Origin: RGIG1995 sp045652425 | GTDB taxonomy: Bacteria > Bacillota > Clostridia > Oscillospirales > CAG-272 | Assembly: GCA_045652425.1 (NCBI GenBank) | Contig: JAZRUG010000048.1 | Location: forward strand, 34,995 to 98,994 | DNA length: 64,000 bases | Reading direction: 5' to 3' | Shown: positions 8,778 through 16,311 of the stretch, one piece after another | Position numbering within the stretch: position 1 is the first letter of the stretch | Layout of the letters: the number at the start of each line of letters is the position of its first letter | Notes under the pieces: model-generated | What the model was told of the DNA's origin: nothing | Databases searched by the model: none | The model's input: only the letters and a program-made list of their open reading frames with translations | Translations under genes and position numbers: made by a program

Positions 8778-10028
8778 TTGCAAAATCAAAATAACTTTCA
8801 AGACGGATTTTTGCGTGTAAGCGTTTATGACGAGAATGAGGGGAGACCTTTAAATAACGTTACGGTAACCGTTTCCTCTCCCGGAGAAGAGGGGGAAATA
8901 ATAGAAAATCTTGTTACCGATTCGTCGGGAAATACCGAGTCTATAAACCTTGGTGCGCCCGATATAGCTTATTCTTTAGAGCCCGAATCCGAGGTAAGAC
9001 CGTATTCTGAATATGATATAACAGTGAATGCAGACGGATTTGAACCGTATCGGATAGAGGGGGTACAAATTTTACCTGAAACCCTTGCACTGCAAAATAT
9101 ATTTTTGAGGCGCAGACAATCAAACAGACCTATTGAAACCGATATTTTCATCTTACCCCATACGCTGTGGGAAACATTTCCTTCGAAGATTCCCGAAGAA
9201 TCGGTAAAGCCTTTACCCGAGGGCGAAGGTTTTATCGTATTGCCCGAGCCTGTTATTCCCGAATTTATAATCGTGCACGACGGCGTGCCTTCTAACGCTT
9301 CTGCACAAAATTACTACGTGCCGTTTAAAGAGTATATAAAAAATGTTGCAAGCTGTGAAGTTTATTCAACTTGGCCCGTGGAAACGCTTGAGGCGAATAT
9401 ATTGGCTATTCTTTCGTTTACTTTAAACCGTGTATATACCGAGTGGTATCGAGGTAAGGGATATGATTTTACCATAACCAATTCAACGGCATACGACCAA
9501 GCGTTTGTTTACGGAAGAAACATATTCTCGGAAATCTCGGAGATTGTTGACTATCTTTTTACTACTTATATAACCAAGCCAAATATAAGACAGCCTTTGT
9601 TTACACAATATTGCAACGGAAGAAACGTAACTTGTCCCGGGTGGTTGAGTCAATGGGGGTCGAAAGAGCTTGGAGACCAAGGTTATGATGCGGTGGAAAT
9701 ATTGCGGCAGTATTATGGTAGTGATATTTATCTTACGTCAGCCGAAACGGTTTCGGGAGTGCCTTCATCATATCCGGGTGAATCTTTGCAGATAGGTTCT
9801 GAAGGCTCTGCAGTAAGAACTATACAGGAGCAGCTTAACGCTATTTCGGATAACTATCCTGCAATAAGTAAGCTGCGGGTAGATGGTATTTACGGACCGT
9901 TGACCGAGGCGGCGGTAAGAAAATTCCAAGAAATATTTGACCTTCCGCAAAGCGGCGTTGTTGACTTTGGAACATGGTATCAAATATCCAATATTTACGT
10001 TGCAGTAGAACGTTTGGCGGGAAGATAA
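8778..10028 (+). CDS. sleC: Spore cortex-lytic enzyme, SleC-like
   Basis: About 416 residues. The frame extends upstream to 8736, but the chosen start is TTG 8778, which has a strong AGGTGAT ribosome site at 8767-8773; no RBS serves the earlier codons. Residues about 5-115 form a beta-sandwich (transthyretin/CarboxypepD_reg-like) pro-region. Residues about 177-320 resemble the SpoIID lytic-transglycosylase domain: VPFKEYIKNVASCEVYSTWP, whose Glu194 matches the catalytic Glu of that family. Residues about 335-410 form a peptidoglycan-binding domain (GSEGSAVRTIQEQLN and VDGIYGPLTEAAVRKFQ). The order, length (SleC is about 430 residues) and divergent csp protease pair support a cortex hydrolase that the Csp proteases would activate at germination. 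An alternative is another SpoIID-like wall enzyme. Confidence 0.75.
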   Translation: MQNQNNFQDGFLRVSVYDENEGRPLNNVTVTVSSPGEEGEIIENLVTDSSGNTESINLGAPDIAYSLEPESEVRPYSEYDITVNADGFEPYRIEGVQILPETLALQNIFLRRRQSNRPIETDIFILPHTLWETFPSKIPEESVKPLPEGEGFIVLPEPVIPEFIIVHDGVPSNASAQNYYVPFKEYIKNVASCEVYSTWPVETLEANILAILSFTLNRVYTEWYRGKGYDFTITNSTAYDQAFVYGRNIFSEISEIVDYLFTTYITKPNIRQPLFTQYCNGRNVTCPGWLSQWGSKELGDQGYDAVEILRQYYGSDIYLTSAETVSGVPSSYPGESLQIGSEGSAVRTIQEQLNAISDNYPAISKLRVDGIYGPLTEAAVRKFQEIFDLPQSGVVDFGTWYQISNIYVAVERLAGR

Positions 10029-10036
10029 AGATAAAA

Positions 10037-10078
10037 AGGGCGATACACATCAATAAAGGTTGTGTGTCGCCTTATTGT
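10037..10078 (+). terminator. Probable terminator of the sleC-like gene
   Basis: AAGGGCGATACACA pairs, with one bulge and one mismatch, with TGTGTGTCGCCTT (10061-10073). It sits just after the stop codon. The T tract is short. Confidence 0.5.
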
Positions 10079-10176
10079 GTTCAATTTGCATTGTTGAAAA
10101 CATTCATTTTGCACGATATGTTTTTGTTGAATTCAACAAAAATGCTTGTGCGAAAACAAAAATAATTGGTGTATTA

Positions 10177-10205
10177 TTGCAAAGAACGGCGTTTTATGGT
10201 ATAAT
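10177..10205 (+). promoter_or_regulatory. Sigma-A-type promoter of the VTC operon
   Basis: TTGCAA (10177-10182), 17-bp spacer, TATAAT (10200-10205). The predicted start near 10212 gives a leader of about 35 bases before the RBS AAAGGAGGGG and GTG at 10246. This excludes the longer reading frame that begins at 10060. Confidence 0.75.
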
Positions 10206-10245
10206 AATTCAAATAAATTGTGTTGTTTGTAAAGGAGGGGAAATA

Positions 10246-10965
10246 GTGCTTCGAAACGAGATAAAATATTTGCTGACATACGAAGATTACGTCATACTTT
10301 CACGGCGTATATCAGCAATTTTGGAATTAGACAAGCATACTGTTTCTCCCGATGGATATAGAATAACGAGTTTGTATATGGATGATATGTATGATACTTC
10401 TTATTACGAAAAACTTTCGGGTGATACCAACAGAAAAAAATACAGAATAAGGGCTTATAATTATAATCCGTCTGTAATATCGCTTGAATGTAAAGAAAAA
10501 AAGCAAAGTAAAATTAATAAAACGAATACGAGGATAGATCACGATATATTCAAAAAAGTTCTTGTGAATGACTTTGAGCCTTTTTTAGAGAGAAGCGACG
10601 AGCTTTCAAAGGCAATTTTTGCTCTAAACAGAGAAAAAGAACTGAAACCGTCGGTTGTCGTCGATTACGTCAGAGAGGCATACGTTCACCCTCTATCCAA
10701 TACAAGAATAACCTTTGACAAAGAGCTTGCTTGTGGAATTAATACAAACGACTTTTTTGACCCCGATTATAAGAGCGGATATATTTTTCCGCGTAACGAG
10801 GTTATACTTGAAGTGAAATTCGACCGGTATCTGCCGACGATGATAAGGCAAATGCTGTCTATAGGATACAGACCGCTTGCGGCATCGAAATATATGCTTT
10901 GCCGCGATTATCTAAAAAATAATAATATTATTATAAACAATTCTCAGGTTGGAGGTAAAAAATGA
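10246..10965 (+). CDS. VTC-domain (polyphosphate polymerase-like) protein
   Basis: 239 residues from GTG 10246, preceded by a near-perfect RBS (AAAGGAGGGG). It has the triphosphate-tunnel (TTM/VTC) pattern of charged residues lining a barrel: Lys7 in RNEIKYLL, R67-x-R69 in YRIRAY, E81-x-K83 in LECKEKK, Arg154 in NTRITFD, E189-x-K191 in EVKFDR and Lys215 in ASKYML. Yeast VTC4 uses such a tunnel to build polyphosphate from ATP. The bacterial proteins are usually annotated as polyphosphate polymerase domain-containing, with product unproven. It has no membrane segment and no SPX domain. It overlaps the DUF4956 gene by 4 bases and heads a VTC-DUF4956-CotH operon seen in many bacteria. The product here could be polyphosphate or another phosphate polymer. 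Confidence 0.85.
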   Translation: MLRNEIKYLLTYEDYVILSRRISAILELDKHTVSPDGYRITSLYMDDMYDTSYYEKLSGDTNRKKYRIRAYNYNPSVISLECKEKKQSKINKTNTRIDHDIFKKVLVNDFEPFLERSDELSKAIFALNREKELKPSVVVDYVREAYVHPLSNTRITFDKELACGINTNDFFDPDYKSGYIFPRNEVILEVKFDRYLPTMIRQMLSIGYRPLAASKYMLCRDYLKNNNIIINNSQVGGKK

Positions 10966-11627
10966 AAACACTGATTAATGACTTTAGAACGGCTATTCAA
11001 CAATCGGGGCTGTTGCTGGAGCTTGACACAAAAGAGATAATGACGGGCGTCGGTATTGCCTTGGTGTGTAGCATAATCATATATCTCGTATACAGACTTT
11101 TCTACAGAGGCACCTGTTACAGTGAGAATTTTAACCTCTTGCTTGTAATGACTTCACTTATTACCACGTTTATCATTATGACTATTTCTGCCAATATCGT
11201 GCTTTCGCTCGGTATGGTAGGTTCTTTGAGTATTATTCGTTTCCGTTCGGCAGTAAAAGACCCACTTGACGTAGGTTTTCTTTTCTGGTCGGTAGCTGTT
11301 GGTATCACTTGCGGTGCAGGGCTTTACAAAACTGCTATATACTGTACGTTGTTTATAGCTGCCGTATACGTTGTAGGCGTGCTTCTCCGCTTTGGCATAA
11401 AGAGATACCTTATCGTTGTAAAATACGATAACAGCGCAAAAGAAGCGGTAGACAAGGCTCTTCCCGCGCCCTTCTACAGATTGAAAAACAGTATTCGCAC
11501 GAAAGAAGAGAGCGAGATAACCATACAGGTCAGCGGAAGAGAATTTTCAAGAAGACTTCAGGATAAATTTCTTTCTATCGAGGGTGTAAAAAACGCTATG
11601 CTTGTTGAATTTACAAGCGATATGTAA
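10962..11627 (+). CDS. DUF4956 multi-pass membrane protein
   Basis: 221 residues, start codon overlapping the VTC stop (ATGA). Three to four membrane segments are visible at about residues 28-46, 60-82 and 105-140. The most conserved-looking stretch is LSLGMVGSLSIIRFRSAVKD (about 82-101), the hallmark of DUF4956. The C-terminal about 75 residues form a soluble alpha/beta domain in the cytoplasm. Function is unknown. Its constant partnership with VTC-domain proteins suggests it carries or anchors the VTC product at the membrane, by analogy with the membrane subunits of the yeast VTC complex, but that is inference. Confidence 0.85.
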   Translation: MKTLINDFRTAIQQSGLLLELDTKEIMTGVGIALVCSIIIYLVYRLFYRGTCYSENFNLLLVMTSLITTFIIMTISANIVLSLGMVGSLSIIRFRSAVKDPLDVGFLFWSVAVGITCGAGLYKTAIYCTLFIAAVYVVGVLLRFGIKRYLIVVKYDNSAKEAVDKALPAPFYRLKNSIRTKEESEITIQVSGREFSRRLQDKFLSIEGVKNAMLVEFTSDM

Positions 11628-11641
11628 AAAAGAGAAACAAA

Positions 11642-13987
11642 ATGAACAAATATTTAAAAAGTTTAATTGCTTTTTTGATATTTCTTGTTGCCATAACTGC
11701 TTTTGTATTTGCTTTGGGTGATGACTTCGGTTCTTCGACAGATATAGAGAATCAGCAGACAGCTACGGATAAAGGTGATATTTATTTTGTAACCGAACCG
11801 GGTTTTTACGCTAAAATAGTTAACGTATCTATCGCAAAAAATAAAGAGTGCGATATTTACTATACAACAGACGGCAACGTTCCCGGTGAATCTATTGAAA
11901 TATCAGAATGCAAAAAATATGAAGACAATGGTATTTCCTTGCGCGGTTCTAAAACTGACTTTGTTATTTACAGTATAACTGCGCGTCCCCGTTTCTCTGA
12001 CGGTAGTTGGGGAGAAACTATTATTAATACATACGTTGTAGGGGGAACGGTGGCAGAGCGATTCACAAATCTTGCGGTGTTTATTACATGTGATCCGGAA
12101 AAGCTTTTTGGGTATGAAAATGGTATACTTGTTGCTGGAAAGCTGCGTGATGATTGGATAAGAGATAATCCGGGTGAAACCCCTATCGCTATTTCTCCTG
12201 CGGGCTATATGCTTCGCGGTTGGGAAGCGGAACGAGTAGTAAACGTTGAATTTTTTACTCCTGCAGGTAAACAGGTTATAAATCAGACTGTAGGCGCACG
12301 TCCTGCGGGCGCATATTCAAGAGCATCAAAGCTTAAATCCATCAAACTTTTTGCAAGATCGGATTATGAATTAATTGATAATAAGTTCGTGTACCAATTG
12401 TTTGGCGACCAATACGCTTGGGATGGCTCGGGCAGAATTATTACGGATTACAAGCGCATTTTGCTTCGTTCCGGCGGAAGTGATGTAAAAGGCTCACAGA
12501 TGCGAGACGAGGTTCATCAGACACTTGCATATCAAGCGGGATTGATTGGTGCACAGCTTGTTGAGCCTGTTGCCGTATTTATAAACGGCGATTACTATGG
12601 CAGTATGTGGGCGCACGAAGTTATCAGCGACAAGTGGTTTGAGGATAACTTTGGAACGTATCCGGGGATTATGGCAGTTGCTTCGGGGCCTGAAAACAGT
12701 AAGCCTGACAAACGTTATGAGATAGATTCCATAGAAGAAGACCAGTTTTTCTACGATGATTGGAATGACGTATATGATACCTTTAAGGCAGCTGATATGA
12801 ATGACGATGAAGTGTATGAGAGTTTTTGCTCTCGTGTTGATGTAGAGAATTATTTGTTCTACTATGCGTTTAACGTATATATAAACAATAACGACTGGCC
12901 AAACAACAACCACAAGAGTTACAGATATTTTGCAGCTGAAGGCGAAGAATATCAAGAGGGAACTATATTTGATGGCAAGTGGCGTTTTCTTCCTCACGAT
13001 ATGGACTGGATCTGGGGAGCTGATTATGATATTTTGAATAAGAATCTTATCACGAAGAGTACGAGAAGCGGAATTTTCCGCAGTCTTATGAAGCGTGATG
13101 AATGTGTGGATATGTTTATTGGCTATCTTATGGAACTTATGAACGGAGCTTGTTCTGCAGAAAATTATCTTGCAACAATAGACAGTTTGCACGAGGAAAG
13201 ATTGGCGGAACTCGAATACTATACAAGCGACAGTAAGTACGTGGTTTCCGGTTTGAAAACGATGCTTAACTGCGTTGAGGAAAACAGAACATACGCTAAA
13301 GCAAGACCTAAAACATTGATAACAGACTTGAGAAGAGCCTTTAATATTAGCGGAAAGACCTATACCGTTAATATAAAGAATCCCGAAAACTGTTATATAA
13401 CAACGGGCAATTGGGTTATAGATAAGGCCTTTAATGGTACCTATGTTGTTGAACACGGCGCGACTTTTGAATGTAACGCTATGCTTGGATATGAGTTTTC
13501 TCATTGGACGGTAAACGGTGATATAGTAACTACTTCGGAACTTTATATAAGCGAGTATTATATCGGTCAAAAGAATGTTGAAATAGAGGCTCACGTCATT
13601 CCTGAAAAAGATATGCATCTGACGGTGCTCGAATATTCTTCAGAGGGGCAAAATGACTATATTGTGCTTTACAACCCATCGGTAACAGAGGTTGTATCTA
13701 CTTTTGGTTACTCTTTGAGCGATACCGAAAATAAGCTTGGTAAATATACGCTTCCTGCGAGAATAGTAGAGCCTCAGGGAAAGATAACTATTTACTGTGA
13801 TAATTATTCGGGGGCTGAAAAGTTTCATCAAATGGCAGTTCCGTTTAACCTTAAAGAAGGCGAAACGCTTTATCTTTCTGACGTTGGAAACATAGTCGAA
13901 GAAATAACCTTGATGCACTTGAACGACGGTTATTCAGCCGTAAGAAGTGTTAAAGACAACAAATTCTATGAAACAAGAATAGATTAG
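11642..13987 (+). CDS. CotH-kinase-like surface protein with lamin-tail domain
   Basis: 781 residues. An N-terminal hydrophobic segment (about 6-25) acts as signal or anchor and has no lipobox. Residues about 45-135 look like a chitobiase/Fn3-type domain (YYTTDGNVPGESI). Residues about 140-560 are the CotH fold: RILLRSGGSDVKGSQMRDE (273-290), NDWPNNNHKSYRY (417-429) and WRFLPHDMDW (447-456), where the HDMDW motif corresponds to the metal-binding Asp region of atypical CotH kinases. A small beta domain follows, and residues about 658-760 resemble a lamin-tail domain. CotH kinases phosphorylate secreted proteins such as spore-coat proteins. Here the gene is in a VTC-DUF4956 operon, not beside a cotB-like gene, so the substrate is unknown. 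A terminator follows. Confidence 0.85.
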   Translation: MNKYLKSLIAFLIFLVAITAFVFALGDDFGSSTDIENQQTATDKGDIYFVTEPGFYAKIVNVSIAKNKECDIYYTTDGNVPGESIEISECKKYEDNGISLRGSKTDFVIYSITARPRFSDGSWGETIINTYVVGGTVAERFTNLAVFITCDPEKLFGYENGILVAGKLRDDWIRDNPGETPIAISPAGYMLRGWEAERVVNVEFFTPAGKQVINQTVGARPAGAYSRASKLKSIKLFARSDYELIDNKFVYQLFGDQYAWDGSGRIITDYKRILLRSGGSDVKGSQMRDEVHQTLAYQAGLIGAQLVEPVAVFINGDYYGSMWAHEVISDKWFEDNFGTYPGIMAVASGPENSKPDKRYEIDSIEEDQFFYDDWNDVYDTFKAADMNDDEVYESFCSRVDVENYLFYYAFNVYINNNDWPNNNHKSYRYFAAEGEEYQEGTIFDGKWRFLPHDMDWIWGADYDILNKNLITKSTRSGIFRSLMKRDECVDMFIGYLMELMNGACSAENYLATIDSLHEERLAELEYYTSDSKYVVSGLKTMLNCVEENRTYAKARPKTLITDLRRAFNISGKTYTVNIKNPENCYITTGNWVIDKAFNGTYVVEHGATFECNAMLGYEFSHWTVNGDIVTTSELYISEYYIGQKNVEIEAHVIPEKDMHLTVLEYSSEGQNDYIVLYNPSVTEVVSTFGYSLSDTENKLGKYTLPARIVEPQGKITIYCDNYSGAEKFHQMAVPFNLKEGETLYLSDVGNIVEEITLMHLNDGYSAVRSVKDNKFYETRID

Positions 13988-14005
13988 TAAAAGCATATAG
14001 TAATA

Positions 14006-14050
14006 AAAAGGTAGACACATAGAAAGTGGACTCTGTGTCTACCTTTATTT
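14006..14050 (+). terminator. Terminator of the VTC-DUF4956-CotH operon
   Basis: AAAGGTAGACACA (14007-14019) pairs with TGTGTCTACCTTT (about 14034-14046), followed by a T-rich run. It lies 19 bases after the CotH stop codon. Confidence 0.85.
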
Positions 14051-14074
14051 TTATTGTGGAATAGCATAAACAAA

Positions 14075-14270
14075 GCCTTCTCCAGTGGGAGAAGGTGGCT
14101 CGGCGATATGTTAATAAAAAATAACCCACTTGTTTTGTCGCCGAGACGGATGAGGTTGTTCCAGAAAGAATACTAACTTTTCAAAGACGACCTCATCAGT
14201 CGTGCCGCATAAAAATAAAACTATAATCAACATCATTAGCGGCACGACAGCTTCTCCCACCGGAGAAGCT
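14075..14270. repeat. Pair of inverted REP-like units
   Basis: The left unit (14075-14160) holds CCTTCTCC-AGT-GGGAGAAGG, then CTCGGCGA paired with TCGCCGAG, then GGATGAGGTTG. The right unit (about 14186-14270) is an inverted, diverged copy: ACCTCATC, CGTGCCGC paired with GCGGCACG, then CTTCTCCCACCGGAGAAG. The same architecture is a common intergenic repeat in gut Firmicutes (from memory). A 74-codon minus-strand frame across it is judged spurious. Confidence 0.7.
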
Positions 14271-14285
14271 ACAAAGTTGGATATT

Positions 14286-14441
14286 TTATTGCGTTTGTTT
14301 TTGCTTTTTTTGTGTTTCTTGGGGGGATTCTTCAAAGTTTATAAACATATCCTCACACTCACATTGCGCTTTTTTTAATATTTCTATTGCTTTTGTGGTT
14401 TCATTAAATAAGTGCAGATACATTTTTTTATAATCTTCCAT
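14286..14441 (-). CDS. Small 51-residue charged protein beside an XRE regulator
   Basis: A short gene starting MEDYKKMYLHLFNETTKAIE and ending in a Gln/Lys-rich tail. It has an AGGAAG ribosome site 7 bases before the ATG and a consensus promoter just upstream (14465-14493), so it is very likely expressed. The predicted form is one amphipathic helix with two Cys (CEC). No known domain is recognised. It is divergent from the XRE-type gene at 14536 and shares its operator. It may be a small partner or target of that regulator, or a remnant of a mobile element. Function unknown. Confidence 0.7.
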   Translation of the reverse strand: MEDYKKMYLHLFNETTKAIEILKKAQCECEDMFINFEESPQETQKKQKQTQ

Positions 14442-14464
14442 TATAACACTTCCTTTCTGTTTAT

Positions 14465-14493
14465 ATTTTAGGACAAATAGTCTATTTTGTCAA
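14465..14493 (-). promoter_or_regulatory. Consensus promoter of the small divergent gene
   Basis: On the minus strand, TTGACA (14493-14488), a 17-bp spacer and TAAAAT (14470-14465). One operator half-site, GACAAATAGTC, lies inside the spacer, so a bound repressor would block RNA polymerase. Confidence 0.8.
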
Positions 14494-14507
14494 TAGGACT
14501 ATTTGTC
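14472..14507. promoter_or_regulatory. Operator-like inverted repeat between the divergent genes
   Basis: GACAAATAGTC (14472-14482) and its exact reverse complement GACTATTTGTC (14497-14507), separated by 14 bases, with half-site centres 25 bp apart. It sits between the small gene and the XRE gene and overlaps the minus-strand promoter. Probably the binding site of the XRE protein, giving autoregulation. Confidence 0.7.
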
Positions 14508-14535
14508 TTAGGGTATAGTAAAAATGGTGATTGTA

Positions 14536-14745
14536 ATGAGATTAAGAATAAGAGATTTGCGTGAAGATAATGACTACACGCAGAAATACGTTGCTAAATA
14601 TTTGGTTTGCGACCAGTCTTTGTATTCAAAATATGAAAGAGGGGAACGACCTGTTCCCCTTGAAATTATGGTTAAACTTGCAAAACTATATGATACAAGT
14701 ATAGATTATCTTGCAGGTCTGACGGATAATCCTGATAAGCAATAA
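14536..14745 (+). CDS. XRE-family helix-turn-helix regulator
   Basis: 69 residues from ATG 14536, chosen because GGTGAT (14526-14531) forms an RBS for it; the frame also has an ATG at 14524. It consists almost only of an HTH_3 domain: IRDLREDNDYTQKYVAKYL, then DQSLYSKYERGERPVPLEI as the recognition region, and LAKLYDTSIDYLAGLTDN. Such small Cro/C1-like proteins act as DNA-binding repressors. The operator at 14472-14507 and the divergent small gene form its likely regulon. It could derive from a phage or toxin-antitoxin unit, but no phage gene is nearby. A terminator follows immediately. Confidence 0.88.
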   Translation: MRLRIRDLREDNDYTQKYVAKYLVCDQSLYSKYERGERPVPLEIMVKLAKLYDTSIDYLAGLTDNPDKQ

Positions 14746-14773
14746 AAAAAGGACTTTTTCAAGTCCTTTTTTG
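14744..14773. terminator. Bidirectional terminator between XRE gene and DUF4340 gene
   Basis: AAAAAAAGGACT, short loop, AGTCCTTTTTTT. It has A and T runs on both sides, so it can end the plus-strand XRE transcript and the minus-strand ABC operon. Confidence 0.85.
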
Positions 14774-14775
14774 TT

Positions 14776-16311
14776 TTAGTCTTTATCCTGATAGTTTACT
14801 GTTTCGCCTGTAATGAGTTTTTTAGCATCGCTTACCATTTTGTCAATTGCATCTTTTAAAACGTAGAATTCGCCTTTTCCGTTAAGCGTATACAAGCAAC
14901 GTCTTGTTGCATAAGGGTAGAATGCAAATTCAGTCTTTTTACCTTCGCGAGTAACTATTTTTAGTGTGGCCAAACATTCGAGCCCCTCGGTGTCTTTTAC
15001 ATCTGCATAGGTTACGAGGTTGGTTGTAAGCAAGCCCATATAGAACTGTCTGAAGTTCTGCGGGTCAGTAACGTATTTGTCGGAACTTTTAATTTTTACC
15101 TTCAAATCGGTTTTAGTTGTAGTGGCCCCCGTTACGGGATTTGTAACGGTTTCGCCTTCCGAGGTATAAACGATAAACGTTTCGTCAAAATCCTTTGCCG
15201 TAACAGTTATACTGTCAATATCGGTGATGTTGTACTGGAAGAGGGGCTTTTCAATATAGTCTATCAATTCCCATTCAAGAAAATTAAACAGGTCAGCGGG
15301 AATATCGCATATCGTATTGAAGAGCAGGGAATATGCGTAATATACGCCATCTTCCGTCTTTTCACTTATACAAATATCGTTCTTTATTCCGTTGTGTGTA
15401 AACAAAAGCTCGTATGCGGGATTCTTCAAGTTGTATTTTTCTAAAATCTCATCCGAGAAAACTTCGCCGTCTTTACAAAGTTCAAGTACTGAGTTGCCGT
15501 AAAACTCCATAAAGCTTTGAAGCATTACGTCGTAATTTGTAGATACCGTATATTCTGCGGGGTATTGCATTTTGTAATTTATAAACTCTTCGTATTTCTT
15601 TCCGTCAGATGTTTGAGCTTCTTTTGTTTCGCTTGTAACTTGAATAAATGGCTTGCTTCCTTTTGCCAAAATCAGATCTTTTACAAGGAAGTAATCCGAT
15701 TGTGTTGTGGGTATAAAGAGCATTGGCGTAATAAGATTTTCGATTTTGCCGAGAAGTGTTTGCGATATCGAAGCCTCTGTAATATATACTGCATCGCGCT
15801 TTTCATACTTAGTGTAATATCCAACTCCCGTTGGAATCATATTTCCGATATATACTTTAAAGGTTTCACCTTTGCGTGTAGTCAGAATATAGTAGGCGGG
15901 GTTATCGCTTTCTGCGAGACCGTACTGGCTAAGGTCATTAGTTTTGTCTACCACTCTTTTCATTGTTACGGGGTAGCCTGCATTGGATATAAGGGTAGCA
16001 ATCATTTCCTTACTGTAGGGGGCGCTTTCGTAACCTTCAATAAAGAAGTCTTTTTTTGCTTCATCGTAATAGAATTTGTAGTTATTATTTTTGTTAAAAA
16101 CTTCGATTGACTGAATGTTTGCTCGTTCTACGTGGTCAAACATCAATATCGTTTTAGAAGATGCAAAGGATTCGCCTTCGAGAAGTTCGATTTTTTCATT
16201 TTCTCCGTCTTTTTCTTCCATCATAGGAGCAATAACGAAGAGATAAGCGCAAAGCAGAGCAACGAAAACGACTGCAATAAGGGATATAAGAATTATTCGT
16301 TTTTTTATCAT
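14776..16311 (-). CDS. DUF4340-domain protein, partner of ABC exporter
   Basis: 511 residues. One N-terminal membrane anchor (about residues 5-30), then a long extracytoplasmic region with the DUF4340 pattern (SAPYSKEMIATLISNAGYPV, LSQYGLAESDNPAYYILT, YIGNMIPTGVGYYTKYEKRD). It is the last gene of the ABC, permease, GldG-like, DUF4340 operon, and its start overlaps the GldG-like stop by 4 bases. In Bacteroidetes the related Gld genes belong to gliding motility and secretion. In Clostridia the same set is present without gliding, and its role is unproven. Assembly of an envelope component is a reasonable guess. Confidence 0.8.
   Translation of the reverse strand: MIKKRIILISLIAVVFVALLCAYLFVIAPMMEEKDGENEKIELLEGESFASSKTILMFDHVERANIQSIEVFNKNNNYKFYYDEAKKDFFIEGYESAPYSKEMIATLISNAGYPVTMKRVVDKTNDLSQYGLAESDNPAYYILTTRKGETFKVYIGNMIPTGVGYYTKYEKRDAVYITEASISQTLLGKIENLITPMLFIPTTQSDYFLVKDLILAKGSKPFIQVTSETKEAQTSDGKKYEEFINYKMQYPAEYTVSTNYDVMLQSFMEFYGNSVLELCKDGEVFSDEILEKYNLKNPAYELLFTHNGIKNDICISEKTEDGVYYAYSLLFNTICDIPADLFNFLEWELIDYIEKPLFQYNITDIDSITVTAKDFDETFIVYTSEGETVTNPVTGATTTKTDLKVKIKSSDKYVTDPQNFRQFYMGLLTTNLVTYADVKDTEGLECLATLKIVTREGKKTEFAFYPYATRRCLYTLNGKGEFYVLKDAIDKMVSDAKKLITGETVNYQDKD

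Noticed and set aside
10060..10245. N-terminal extension of the VTC-domain frame
   Set aside because: It spans the sleC terminator and the TTGCAA-N17-TATAAT promoter; a strong RBS sits before GTG 10246.
12494..13618. 374-codon minus-strand frame opposite the CotH gene
   Set aside because: Shadow of a long coding gene; Cys/Ile/Val-rich composition without domains, and the plus-strand frame has clear CotH motifs.
14111..14335. Minus-strand frame of 74 codons
   Set aside because: It crosses the REP-like units and overlaps the better-supported 51-residue gene; no RBS.
14487..14519. Plus-strand promoter for the XRE gene (TTGTCA with TATAGT)
   Set aside because: The spacer would be 21 bp, too long for a reliable sigma-A promoter.
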